Part shown: positions 1-6,051 of the stretch, in pieces
How positions within the stretch are numbered: the first letter of the stretch is position 1
Layout of the letters: each line of letters starts with the position of its first letter
DNA from: an uncultured Azohydromonas sp.
GTDB taxonomy: Bacteria > Pseudomonadota > Gammaproteobacteria > Burkholderiales > Burkholderiaceae_C
Direction: 5' to 3'
Length of the DNA stretch: 6,051 nucleotides
Assembly (NCBI RefSeq): GCF_937926365.1
Contig: NZ_CALAOH010000183.1
Span: forward strand, 1-6,051
Position numbers and translations under genes: made by a program
The notes under the pieces: generated by a model
Databases searched by the model: none
The model's input: the letters and a program-made list of their open reading frames with translations, nothing else
What the model was told of the DNA's origin: nothing

Positions 1-441
1 CGTCCGGCGGTGGGCGGCGCGCTGCGCGCCGCGTCCTGGCGCCGGCTCTGGGGCTGGCTCAGCGGCGCCACCGGCGCCGGGGCGCTGCACGCGCTGGCGC
101 TGTGGGGTTGGCACGTGCCGGCGTGGTTCGTGCTGGCCGCCACGCATCCGGGCTGGCATGCGTTGCAGCACTTCAGCTTCCTGGGCACGGCGCTGCTGTT
201 CTGGTGGGCGGTGTTCGCCGGCGCGCGGCGCAGGCCGGGGGCGGCGTTGATGCTGCTGTTCATCACCATGCTGCACAGCGGTGCCCTGGGCGCGCTGCTG
301 ACGCTGGCGCCCACGCCCTGGTATGGCAGCGGCCTGGAGGACCAGCAGCTCGGCGGCCTGCTGATGTGGGTGCCGGCGGGCGCGGTGTACCTGCTGGTGG
401 GGCTGGTGGTGGGCAATGGGGTGCTGAGGGCGCGGGCGTGA
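1..441 (+). CDS. ctaG: Cytochrome c oxidase assembly protein, caa3-type CtaG family (3' part only)
   Basis: The reading frame is open from base 1, so the start lies upstream; the GTG at 10 is not taken as the start. The visible 146 residues contain about four hydrophobic segments (window residues about 25-47, 54-73, 81-102 and 119-140). They carry the family's conserved features: GWHVP (His38), HALQH (His53 and His57) followed by an LLFWW stretch, MLHSG (His92), and EDQQLGG followed by a MWVP helix. This pattern is that of the Caa3_CtaG family, multi-pass inner-membrane proteins linked to assembly of caa3-type cytochrome oxidase, probably through copper delivery. It is unrelated to the Cox11-type protein that is also called CtaG. 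The histidines are plausible metal ligands, which is inference. The gene ends 15 bp before the convergent ClC gene, with no terminator visible between them. Oxidase subunit genes may lie just upstream, outside the window. Confidence 0.9.
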   Translation, partial: RPAVGGALRAASWRRLWGWLSGATGAGALHALALWGWHVPAWFVLAATHPGWHALQHFSFLGTALLFWWAVFAGARRRPGAALMLLFITMLHSGALGALLTLAPTPWYGSGLEDQQLGGLLMWVPAGAVYLLVGLVVGNGVLRARA

Positions 442-456
442 GGGCGTGGCCGCAGC

Positions 457-1869
457 TCACGGCACGCGCTTGGCCGCCTGGCTCCGGTCCGCCGCGTCCG
501 CCGGTGCCAGCTCGGCCGAGTCATCCTTTGCCGGACCCCGATCCAGCCGCCTCAACTGCAACTCCGCCAGCGACTCGTACAGCGGCCGGCTGATCTGGCG
601 CGACACCAGGCTGGCCAGCAGCGCGGAGGCCATGAGGCTGAGCACCATGGTGTGGCCGGCCACCATCTCCATCACGATGATGAAAGCGGTGATGGGCGCC
701 TGCGTCACCGCGGCCAGGAAGGCCGCCATGCCCATGGCGATCAGCGCCGGCGCCAGCGCGGGGCTCTGCACCAGCGTGCTCACGTCCTGCCCCAGCCCCG
801 CGCCGATGGACAGCGAGGGCGCGAACATGCCGCCCGGCACGCCCGACCAGGCCGACAGCCAGGTCGCCAGCAGCTTCAGCAGCACGAACAGCACCGGCAG
901 GTGCTCGCCGTCCTCGTGCGTGCCCTCCAGCAGGCCGCGCGTGTGCTCGTAGCCGCTGCCGAAGGTGGCGCCGCCGGTGACGCTGCCGATCACGGCCACC
1001 GCCAGCGCGCAGCCGGCGGCAAAGCGGATGGGGTAGCGCTGGCGCCAGGCGCTGAAGCGGTCCGCCGTGCCGGCAGTGGAGGCGATCAGCAGCCGCGCGA
1101 ACAGCCCGCCCAGCGCCCCGGCCAGCAGCGTCACCAGCAGCCCCGGGCCCAGCAGCGCCCAGTCCAGCGCCTGCGGCACCCGCACCACGCCGAAATACGT
1201 CAGGTTGCCGAACACCGACACGGCGATCAGGCCGGCCAGCACGATGGCGGAAATCAGCAGGCCGCTGCTGCGCTGGTTGAGCGTGCGCGAGAGCTGTTCG
1301 ATGGCGAACATCACCCCGCCCAGCGGCGTATTGAAGGCCGCGGCCACACCGGCGGCGCCGCCGGCCACCAGCAGCCCGTGCGCGTTGATGACGGTGCGCC
1401 GCGACAGCCAGCGCCGCGCCGCCAGCATCACCCCGGCCGCGACCTGCACCGAGGGCCCTTCCCGCCCGATGGACAGCCCCGCCAGCAGCCCGGCGGAGGA
1501 CAGCAGCACCTTGGCCAGGCTGATGCGCAGCGAGACGAAAAGGCCGTACTGCTGGGTTGGCGTGGCCGTGTCCAGCGCCGCCATCACCTGCGGGATGCCG
1601 GAGGCGCCCGCGCCGGGAATGAAGCGCCGCGTGACCCAGACGATGGCGGCGACGCACAGCGGTCCGGTGACGAAGATGGCCCAGGGCGCATGCCGCCACA
1701 GCCGCTCGAACAGCGCCAGCGCGTGATTGGTCAGTAGCGTGAAGCCCACCACCAGCAGTCCGGCCGCCGCGGCGGCGGCCAGCACGATGGCCCGGTCCAG
1801 CCACGGTCGCCAGTCCACCAGCTCGGCTCGCAGGTTGCGCAGGATGTCGGGCTCGTGCTGGTGCTGCAT
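457..1869 (-). CDS. ClC-family chloride channel / Cl-/H+ antiporter
   Basis: The 470-residue product is close to the length of E. coli ClcA (473) and has no C-terminal CBS domains. It is an inner-membrane, many-helix protein expected to move chloride, in antiporters against protons. The selectivity motifs are in order: ASGIP at 89-93 (GSGIP in E. coli; the ion-coordinating Ser is Ser90), GREGP at 135-139 with the gating glutamate Glu137, GGMFAP at 346-351, and PLY with the ion-coordinating Tyr431. The conserved FNTPLGG segment at 180-186 leads into an IEQ sequence in which E. coli ClcA has IEE. The second Glu, the internal proton-transfer residue Glu203 of ClcA, is therefore Gln192 here. The ATG at 1867-1869 is preceded by a modest GAGAA at 1876-1880, 6 nt away. 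The tail after about residue 440 is polar and probably cytoplasmic. The gene is divergent from the cytochrome c gene and convergent with ctaG. The family call is secure; transporter versus channel mode is not. Confidence 0.95.
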   Translation of the reverse strand: MQHQHEPDILRNLRAELVDWRPWLDRAIVLAAAAAAGLLVVGFTLLTNHALALFERLWRHAPWAIFVTGPLCVAAIVWVTRRFIPGAGASGIPQVMAALDTATPTQQYGLFVSLRISLAKVLLSSAGLLAGLSIGREGPSVQVAAGVMLAARRWLSRRTVINAHGLLVAGGAAGVAAAFNTPLGGVMFAIEQLSRTLNQRSSGLLISAIVLAGLIAVSVFGNLTYFGVVRVPQALDWALLGPGLLVTLLAGALGGLFARLLIASTAGTADRFSAWRQRYPIRFAAGCALAVAVIGSVTGGATFGSGYEHTRGLLEGTHEDGEHLPVLFVLLKLLATWLSAWSGVPGGMFAPSLSIGAGLGQDVSTLVQSPALAPALIAMGMAAFLAAVTQAPITAFIIVMEMVAGHTMVLSLMASALLASLVSRQISRPLYESLAELQLRRLDRGPAKDDSAELAPADAADRSQAAKRVP

Positions 1870-1984
1870 GGGTCGTTCTCAACCGCCGCGCGCTGCAAGG
1901 CAAGCCGGCGGGTAATGCATTTCAGGACCCGCGCGAGGGTAGCAAGGTCCACGCCCGTACCTGCGCCGGCGAGCGGCGCCGCAA

Positions 1985-1998
1985 GCCCTGGGCAGGGC
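1985..1998. promoter_or_regulatory. Inverted repeat GCCCTG-GG-CAGGGC in divergent intergenic region
   Basis: This is a perfect 6-bp inverted repeat with a 2-bp centre. It lies in the 266-bp gap between the divergent ClC and cytochrome c genes. The centre is too short for a stable RNA hairpin, so a protein-binding dyad is the more natural reading. In such GC-rich DNA it could also be chance. No convincing -35/-10 pair was found on either strand of this gap. Confidence 0.2.
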
Positions 1999-2108
1999 GC
2001 GCCGTGGGCCATGCCGGTACGGGCCATGCTCCATCTTGAAGCCCTGCCGCGCGGCGTCGCGGGGCGCGATGAGGGCGCGTCCCGGCTGATGGCACGCTTG
2101 CGGGCTTT

Positions 2109-2122
2109 GCGGCCCGGGCCGC
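2109..2122. promoter_or_regulatory. Perfect 14-bp palindrome just upstream of the cytochrome c start
   Basis: GCGGCCCGGGCCGC reads identically on both strands and ends 13 bp before the ATG at 2136. It occupies the place where a Shine-Dalgarno sequence would be expected, and none is visible there. It could be an operator. A fold around its centre with a small loop could instead block ribosome access. Both roles are inference; the palindrome itself is directly visible. Confidence 0.3.
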
Positions 2123-2135
2123 GACCGATCACACG

Positions 2136-2633
2136 ATGAGAAACAGACGCACGCTCCTGCTGTTCCTGGCCGCCCTGGCCTCCGTGGGCTTGGCCGCCAC
2201 GCTGTTCCTGCGCTTTGCCGTGCCCAGGTCGGCACCGCCGCAAAGCCTGCTGCGCCCGGACGACGCGGCGCTGCTGGTGCAGGGCGAGCGCCTGTACCGC
2301 GCGCACTGCGCGAGCTGCCATGGGGCCAACCTGGAAGGGCAGGCCAACTGGCGCGAGCGCGGGCCCGACGGGCTGCTGCCCGCGCCGCCGCACGACGAGA
2401 GCGGCCATACCTGGCACCACCCCGATGAGCAGCTGCTGCGCCTCACCAAGCTCGGCATCGCCAGGGCGGCCGACATGCCGGACTACAAGTCGGCCATGCC
2501 GGCCTTCGAGGGCGTGCTCAGCGACGCGGAGATCGTGGCCGTGCTGTCGTGGATCAAGTCCAAGTGGCCGCCGGCGGTGCGCGCCAAGCACGACCAGATC
2601 AACGCGCAGTACGCGGCGTCGCGGGAGAAGTAG
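2136..2633 (+). CDS. Membrane-anchored mono-heme c-type cytochrome
   Basis: The 165-residue product is an electron carrier of the class I cytochrome c type, expected on the periplasmic face of the inner membrane. Residues 6-25 form a hydrophobic N-terminal segment after a basic MRNRR start. It could be a signal peptide or an uncleaved anchor, and I see no clear cleavage site. The single heme-binding motif is CASCH at 58-62. The second axial ligand is probably Met121 in the MPAF context, with Met114 less likely. A conserved-looking block at 82-96 is rich in Pro and His and ends HTWHHP. The C-terminal helix (about 130-143) is typical of the fold. The start is well determined: an in-frame TGA lies at 2070-2072 and no ATG, GTG or TTG occurs in frame before 2136, although no ribosome binding site is visible. 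The electron partner is unknown; a terminal oxidase is plausible given the CtaG-family gene nearby. Confidence 0.92.
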   Translation: MRNRRTLLLFLAALASVGLAATLFLRFAVPRSAPPQSLLRPDDAALLVQGERLYRAHCASCHGANLEGQANWRERGPDGLLPAPPHDESGHTWHHPDEQLLRLTKLGIARAADMPDYKSAMPAFEGVLSDAEIVAVLSWIKSKWPPAVRAKHDQINAQYAASREK

Positions 2634-2718
2634 AAACGTGCGCAAGGCTTGTTGCGGGACGAAGCACGGATTGCGGCCTCTCTACTTCGTCAATCCTCCG
2701 CAACCCGCTTTGCCAACG

Positions 2719-2740
2719 AAAAAGGGCCCTTGCGGGCCCT
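2719..2740 (-). terminator. Intrinsic terminator of the catalase gene
   Basis: On the minus strand a perfect 7-bp stem (AGGGCCC pairing with GGGCCCT, tetraloop GCAA) runs directly into TTTT. It starts about 35 bp after the catalase stop codon. The U-tract is on the catalase side only, so the element is oriented to end catalase transcription. The convergent cytochrome c transcript would meet the hairpin without a U-tract. Confidence 0.8.
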
Positions 2741-2747
2741 GGAGGAT

Positions 2748-2763
2748 GGCCCCTGCCGGGGCC
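2748..2763. other. Second GC-rich hairpin between the convergent cytochrome c and catalase genes
   Basis: GGCCCC and GGGGCC form a perfect 6-bp stem around a 4-base loop, 7 bp from the catalase terminator stem and 11 bp beyond the catalase stop codon. It has no U-tract on either strand. It may stabilise transcript ends or help pause polymerase next to the terminator. The role is inference. Confidence 0.45.
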
Positions 2764-2774
2764 GCGGACCGGCT

Positions 2775-4415
2775 TTACTTGGCCGGCACCGCTTTGTTCT
2801 GCTTGTTGGCTTGTTCCCGGTCGGCCTGCGGCACCGGCGCCGGCACGCCTTCCTCCGGCTTGCCGCTGGAGTAGGCCACCGCCTCGCGGTTCTGGCCCGG
2901 ATCGGGCTTGCCCGGCAGCGGCGGCAGGGCGCGTGCGCGCTCCACGTCGATGCCCGCGATGCCGGCCACGCGGCGGCCGTAGTCCTCGTCGCAGTGCAGC
3001 AGGTGCCAGACCATGCGCAGTTGGATCACCTCGGGGCATGCCTTGAGGTCGTTGCCGACGTTGTTCACCAGGTCGTCGCGTTCCCAGTCTTCGAAGCTGC
3101 GGTAGCGCTCGCCAGCCTGCCGGTAGTCGTCGGCCGTGCGCGTGGTCTGGTAGCGGCCCAGGTGTCCCTCGACCCACTGGTGGTGGTCCTTCTCCGGCTT
3201 GGGCGCCTCCTGCAGTCCGCCCAGGTGGCTGGGCTCGTAGTTGATGTGCTTGCCCTCGCCACCGCCGTCCACGTAGTAGGCCATCTGGCCGTCACGCTGG
3301 TTGGTGCGCGCCTGCTCCTGCGGCGCGTTGATGGGCAGTTGCAGGTAGTTGGGGCCGACGCGGTAGCGCTGGGTGTCGGAGTAGGAGAGGGTGCGGCCCT
3401 GCAGCATCTTGTCGTCCGAGAAGTCGATGCCGTCCACCAGCACGCCGGTGCCGAAGGCCGACTGCTCGGTCTCGGCGAAGACGTTGTCGGGATTGCGGTC
3501 CAGCACCATGCGGCCCACGGGCAGCAGCGGGAAGCGGTCCTCGGGCCAGCGCTTGGTGTCGTCCAGCGGATCGAAGTCCAGCTCGGGATGCGCGTCGTCG
3601 CTCATGAGCTGCACGCAGAACTCCCACTCCGGGAAGTCGCCGCGCTCGATGGCGTCGTACAGGTCGCGCGTGGCGTGGCCGACGTCACGGGCCTGGATCT
3701 CGGCGGCCTGCGCGCTGGTCAGGTTGCGCACGCCCTGCTTGGGTACCCAGTGGAACTTGCACAGCACCGCCTCGCCCTGGTCGTTGACCAGCTTGTAGGT
3801 GTTGACGCCCGAGCCCTCCATCTCGCGGTAGTTGGCCGGGATGCCCCAGGGGCTCTTGACCCAGGTGACCATGTGCAGCGCCTCGGGGTGCAGCGAGACG
3901 AAGTCGTAGAAGCGCCAGGGCTCCTGCCGGTTCGACACCGGGTCGGGCTTGAAGGCGTGGATCATGTCCGGGAACTTGATGGCGTCGCGGATGAAGAAAA
4001 TCTTCAGGTTGTTGCCCACCAGGTCCCAGTTGCCGTCCACGGTCTTGAGCTTCACCGCGAAGCCGCGCGGGTCGCGGGCGGTCTCGGGCGATTCCTTGCC
4101 GCCGATGACGGTGGAGAAGCGCACGAACACCGGCGTGCGCACGCCGGTCTGCGTCAGCACCTTGGCGCGCGTGTACGTGGTGGCGGGCTCGTCGCCGATC
4201 TTGCCGTAGGCCTCGAACCAGCCGTGCGCGCCCGTGCCGCGGGCATGCACCACGCGCTCCGGAATGCGCTCGCGGTCGAAGTGCGTGATCTTCTCGATGA
4301 ACTGGTAGTTCTCCAGCGTGGCCGGGCCGCGTTCGCCCACGCTGCGCAGGGACTGGTTGTCTGAAACGGGATGGCCCTGGCGGGTCGTGAGGGTGGGTCG
4401 CTGGTTGCTGCTCAT
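2775..4415 (-). CDS. Monofunctional heme catalase (EC 1.11.1.6)
   Basis: The 546-residue product converts two hydrogen peroxide molecules to water and oxygen. The active-site signature lies at 46-65, with the catalytic His57 in RVVHARGTGAHG. The distal Asn is Asn136 in GNNLKIFFIRD. The proximal heme-binding segment is RTLSYSDTQ at 341-349, with heme-ligand Tyr345 and Arg341. The catalase core runs to about residue 385, followed by the immune-responsive catalase-related domain to about 490. Residues from about 498 onwards form a Pro-, Lys- and Glu-rich tail that looks disordered. The sequence resembles small-subunit catalases of the KatB/KatX type, but I do not assign a symbol. ATG 4415 is chosen because AGAGGG lies 9 nt before it. 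An in-frame TTG at 4484 has no such site and would add 23 uncharacteristic residues. There is no signal peptide, so the enzyme is probably cytoplasmic. The gene is divergent from rtcB with 91 bp between. I saw no recognisable OxyR site. Confidence 0.97.
   Translation of the reverse strand: MSSNQRPTLTTRQGHPVSDNQSLRSVGERGPATLENYQFIEKITHFDRERIPERVVHARGTGAHGWFEAYGKIGDEPATTYTRAKVLTQTGVRTPVFVRFSTVIGGKESPETARDPRGFAVKLKTVDGNWDLVGNNLKIFFIRDAIKFPDMIHAFKPDPVSNRQEPWRFYDFVSLHPEALHMVTWVKSPWGIPANYREMEGSGVNTYKLVNDQGEAVLCKFHWVPKQGVRNLTSAQAAEIQARDVGHATRDLYDAIERGDFPEWEFCVQLMSDDAHPELDFDPLDDTKRWPEDRFPLLPVGRMVLDRNPDNVFAETEQSAFGTGVLVDGIDFSDDKMLQGRTLSYSDTQRYRVGPNYLQLPINAPQEQARTNQRDGQMAYYVDGGGEGKHINYEPSHLGGLQEAPKPEKDHHQWVEGHLGRYQTTRTADDYRQAGERYRSFEDWERDDLVNNVGNDLKACPEVIQLRMVWHLLHCDEDYGRRVAGIAGIDVERARALPPLPGKPDPGQNREAVAYSSGKPEEGVPAPVPQADREQANKQNKAVPAK
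4394..4409 (+). promoter_or_regulatory. Possible sigma-54 (-24/-12) promoter for rtcB
   Basis: TGGGTCGCTGGTTGCT matches the sigma-54 pattern TGGCAC-N5-TTGCW. The GG of the -24 box (4395-4396) and the GC of the -12 box (4407-4408) are separated by exactly 10 bp. The mismatches are two bases in the -24 box (GT instead of CA), plus the preceding pyrimidine. It lies on the rtcB strand inside the first codons of the divergent catalase gene. It would start transcription near 4420, leaving a leader of about 87 nt before rtcB. In E. coli, rtcBA is sigma-54 dependent and activated by RtcR, which makes the match meaningful, but a chance match in coding DNA is possible. Confidence 0.4.
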
Positions 4416-4424
4416 GTTGGATTT

Positions 4425-4430
4425 CCCTCT
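4425..4430 (-). promoter_or_regulatory. Ribosome binding site of the catalase
   Basis: AGAGGG on the minus strand lies 9 nt before the ATG at 4415. It is the main reason for choosing this start over the upstream in-frame TTG at 4484. Confidence 0.7.
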
Positions 4431-4494
4431 GTTGCGGTCCGGGGAAAGCCAGGTGCGGCAATCGGGGCGCCGACAGGGCAGCAAGGTTTTGAAT

Positions 4495-4500
4495 GAGGAG
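4495..4500 (+). promoter_or_regulatory. Ribosome binding site of rtcB
   Basis: GAGGAG lies 6 nt before the ATG at 4507, a strong Shine-Dalgarno match at good spacing. It fixes the rtcB start although the frame stays open much further upstream. Confidence 0.85.
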
Positions 4501-4506
4501 CCGGCG

Positions 4507-5723
<1,217 letters not shown>

Positions 5724-5730
<7 letters not shown>

Positions 5731-5738
5731 ATCACTCC
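5724..5738. other. Small hairpin spanning the two convergent stop codons
   Basis: GGGGTG and CACTCC can pair (six pairs including one G-T) around a 3-base AAT loop. The hairpin covers the stop codons of both rtcB and the convergent downstream gene. There is no T-tract on either side, so it is at best a weak terminator, and it may be chance. Confidence 0.2.
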
Positions 5739-6051
5739 AGCGGCCGCATCCGCCCCATCACCATCGGCCCGCTGAAGTAGGGCGGCAGCGGCAGGCCCTG
5801 GCGCTGCAGCTCGCGACGGTAGTCGCGCAGCATCATCCAGCGCTGGTAGGGCTCGTCGCGGCCCGAGAGCGCCACCGACAGCCGCATCACCATGCTGTGC
5901 GTCGGCGAGGGCGGGGCGCCTGCGGGCGTGAGCAGCATCCACGCCACCAGCCCCGCCACCAGCGTGCGCGGCGCGTGCAGCGGCGGCGCGTGCATGCCGC
6001 GCAGCGCCGCCAGCGCCGCGGCCAGCCCCAGCGCGAAGCCCAGCAGCGCCT
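5732..6051 (-). CDS. Hypothetical membrane protein (C-terminal part only)
   Basis: I do not recognise this protein. The frame is open from the window edge to the TGA at 5732-5734, giving about 105 residues; the ATG at 5993-5995 is internal to the open frame and is probably not the true start. Two hydrophobic segments are visible. One, rich in Ala and Leu, is at the window edge (about 6000-6050). The other reads TLVAGLVAWMLL (about 5930-5965). A polar C-terminal tail of about 50 residues follows, containing DEPYQRWMMLRDYRRELQRQ, which looks helical. The tail ends in a Met-rich stretch (SGPMVMGRM). The arrangement suggests an inner-membrane protein with a short soluble tail. It is convergent with rtcB, and the stop codons are 1 bp apart. 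Codon use and GC-rich third positions match the neighbours, which supports a real gene. Confidence 0.65.
   Translation of the reverse strand, partial: ALLGFALGLAAALAALRGMHAPPLHAPRTLVAGLVAWMLLTPAGAPPSPTHSMVMRLSVALSGRDEPYQRWMMLRDYRRELQRQGLPLPPYFSGPMVMGRMRPLE

Noticed and set aside
521..1903. Long minus-strand frame overlapping the ClC gene
   Set aside because: It is out of frame with the ClC gene, which carries the conserved motifs. The alternative product is Ala/Arg/Gly-rich and has no recognisable domain.
2006..2029. Direct repeat GGGCCATGC occurring twice, 15 bp apart, upstream of the cytochrome c gene
   Set aside because: The repeat is only 9 bp, is in GC-rich DNA and has no third copy or link to a promoter, so chance is likely.
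1870..2135. Sigma-70 promoters in the ClC/cytochrome c divergent region (for example TTGAAG at 2036-2041)
   Set aside because: No acceptable -10 hexamer lies at the right spacing on either strand, so no promoter could be called.
2649..4364. Long open frame (571 codons) on the plus strand opposite the catalase
   Set aside because: It is the antisense of a catalase with all active-site residues. Its translation is a low-complexity Val/Ala/Leu/His/Arg-rich sequence without domains, as expected opposite GC-rich coding DNA.
4416..4484. Extended catalase N-terminus from an in-frame TTG at 4484
   Set aside because: The extra 23 residues look unlike catalase or a signal peptide and no ribosome site precedes the TTG, whereas AGAGGG precedes the ATG at 4415.
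4318..4506. Upstream extension of rtcB in the same open frame
   Set aside because: The extension overlaps the catalase start and its residues do not match RtcB. The ATG at 4507 has a strong GAGGAG site and gives the family's usual length.

Overview
This is a GC-rich window with strongly GC-biased third codon positions. Gene content and protein style suggest a betaproteobacterium of the order Burkholderiales, probably Comamonadaceae. That placement is a judgement from sequence style; there is no rRNA or other marker here to confirm it.

Six genes are supported, and their strands alternate strictly (+ - + - + -). From left to right: the 3' end of a caa3-type cytochrome c oxidase assembly gene (CtaG family, 1-441, +); a ClC chloride channel/antiporter (457-1869, -); a membrane-anchored mono-heme cytochrome c (2136-2633, +); a monofunctional heme catalase (2775-4415, -); the RNA ligase RtcB (4507-5730, +); and the 3' part of an unrecognised membrane protein (5732-6051, -). 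There are three convergent junctions (gaps of 15, 141 and 1 bp) and two divergent ones (gaps of 266 and 91 bp). No two genes inside the window can share an operon; the two edge genes may belong to operons outside it.

Functionally this is respiration and stress housekeeping. The CtaG-family protein and the cytochrome c both fit terminal-oxidase biology, with the inverted ClC gene between them. The catalase removes hydrogen peroxide. RtcB, divergent from the catalase, seals RNA ends with 2',3'-cyclic phosphate and 5'-OH. A clear intrinsic terminator lies downstream of the catalase.

I found no mobile element, CRISPR array, tRNA, rRNA or obvious new multi-gene system. The points most worth checking are a sigma-54-like -24/-12 element inside the start of the catalase gene, oriented towards rtcB; a Glu-to-Gln change at the internal proton-glutamate position of the ClC protein; and a perfect 14-bp palindrome where the cytochrome c ribosome binding site would be expected.
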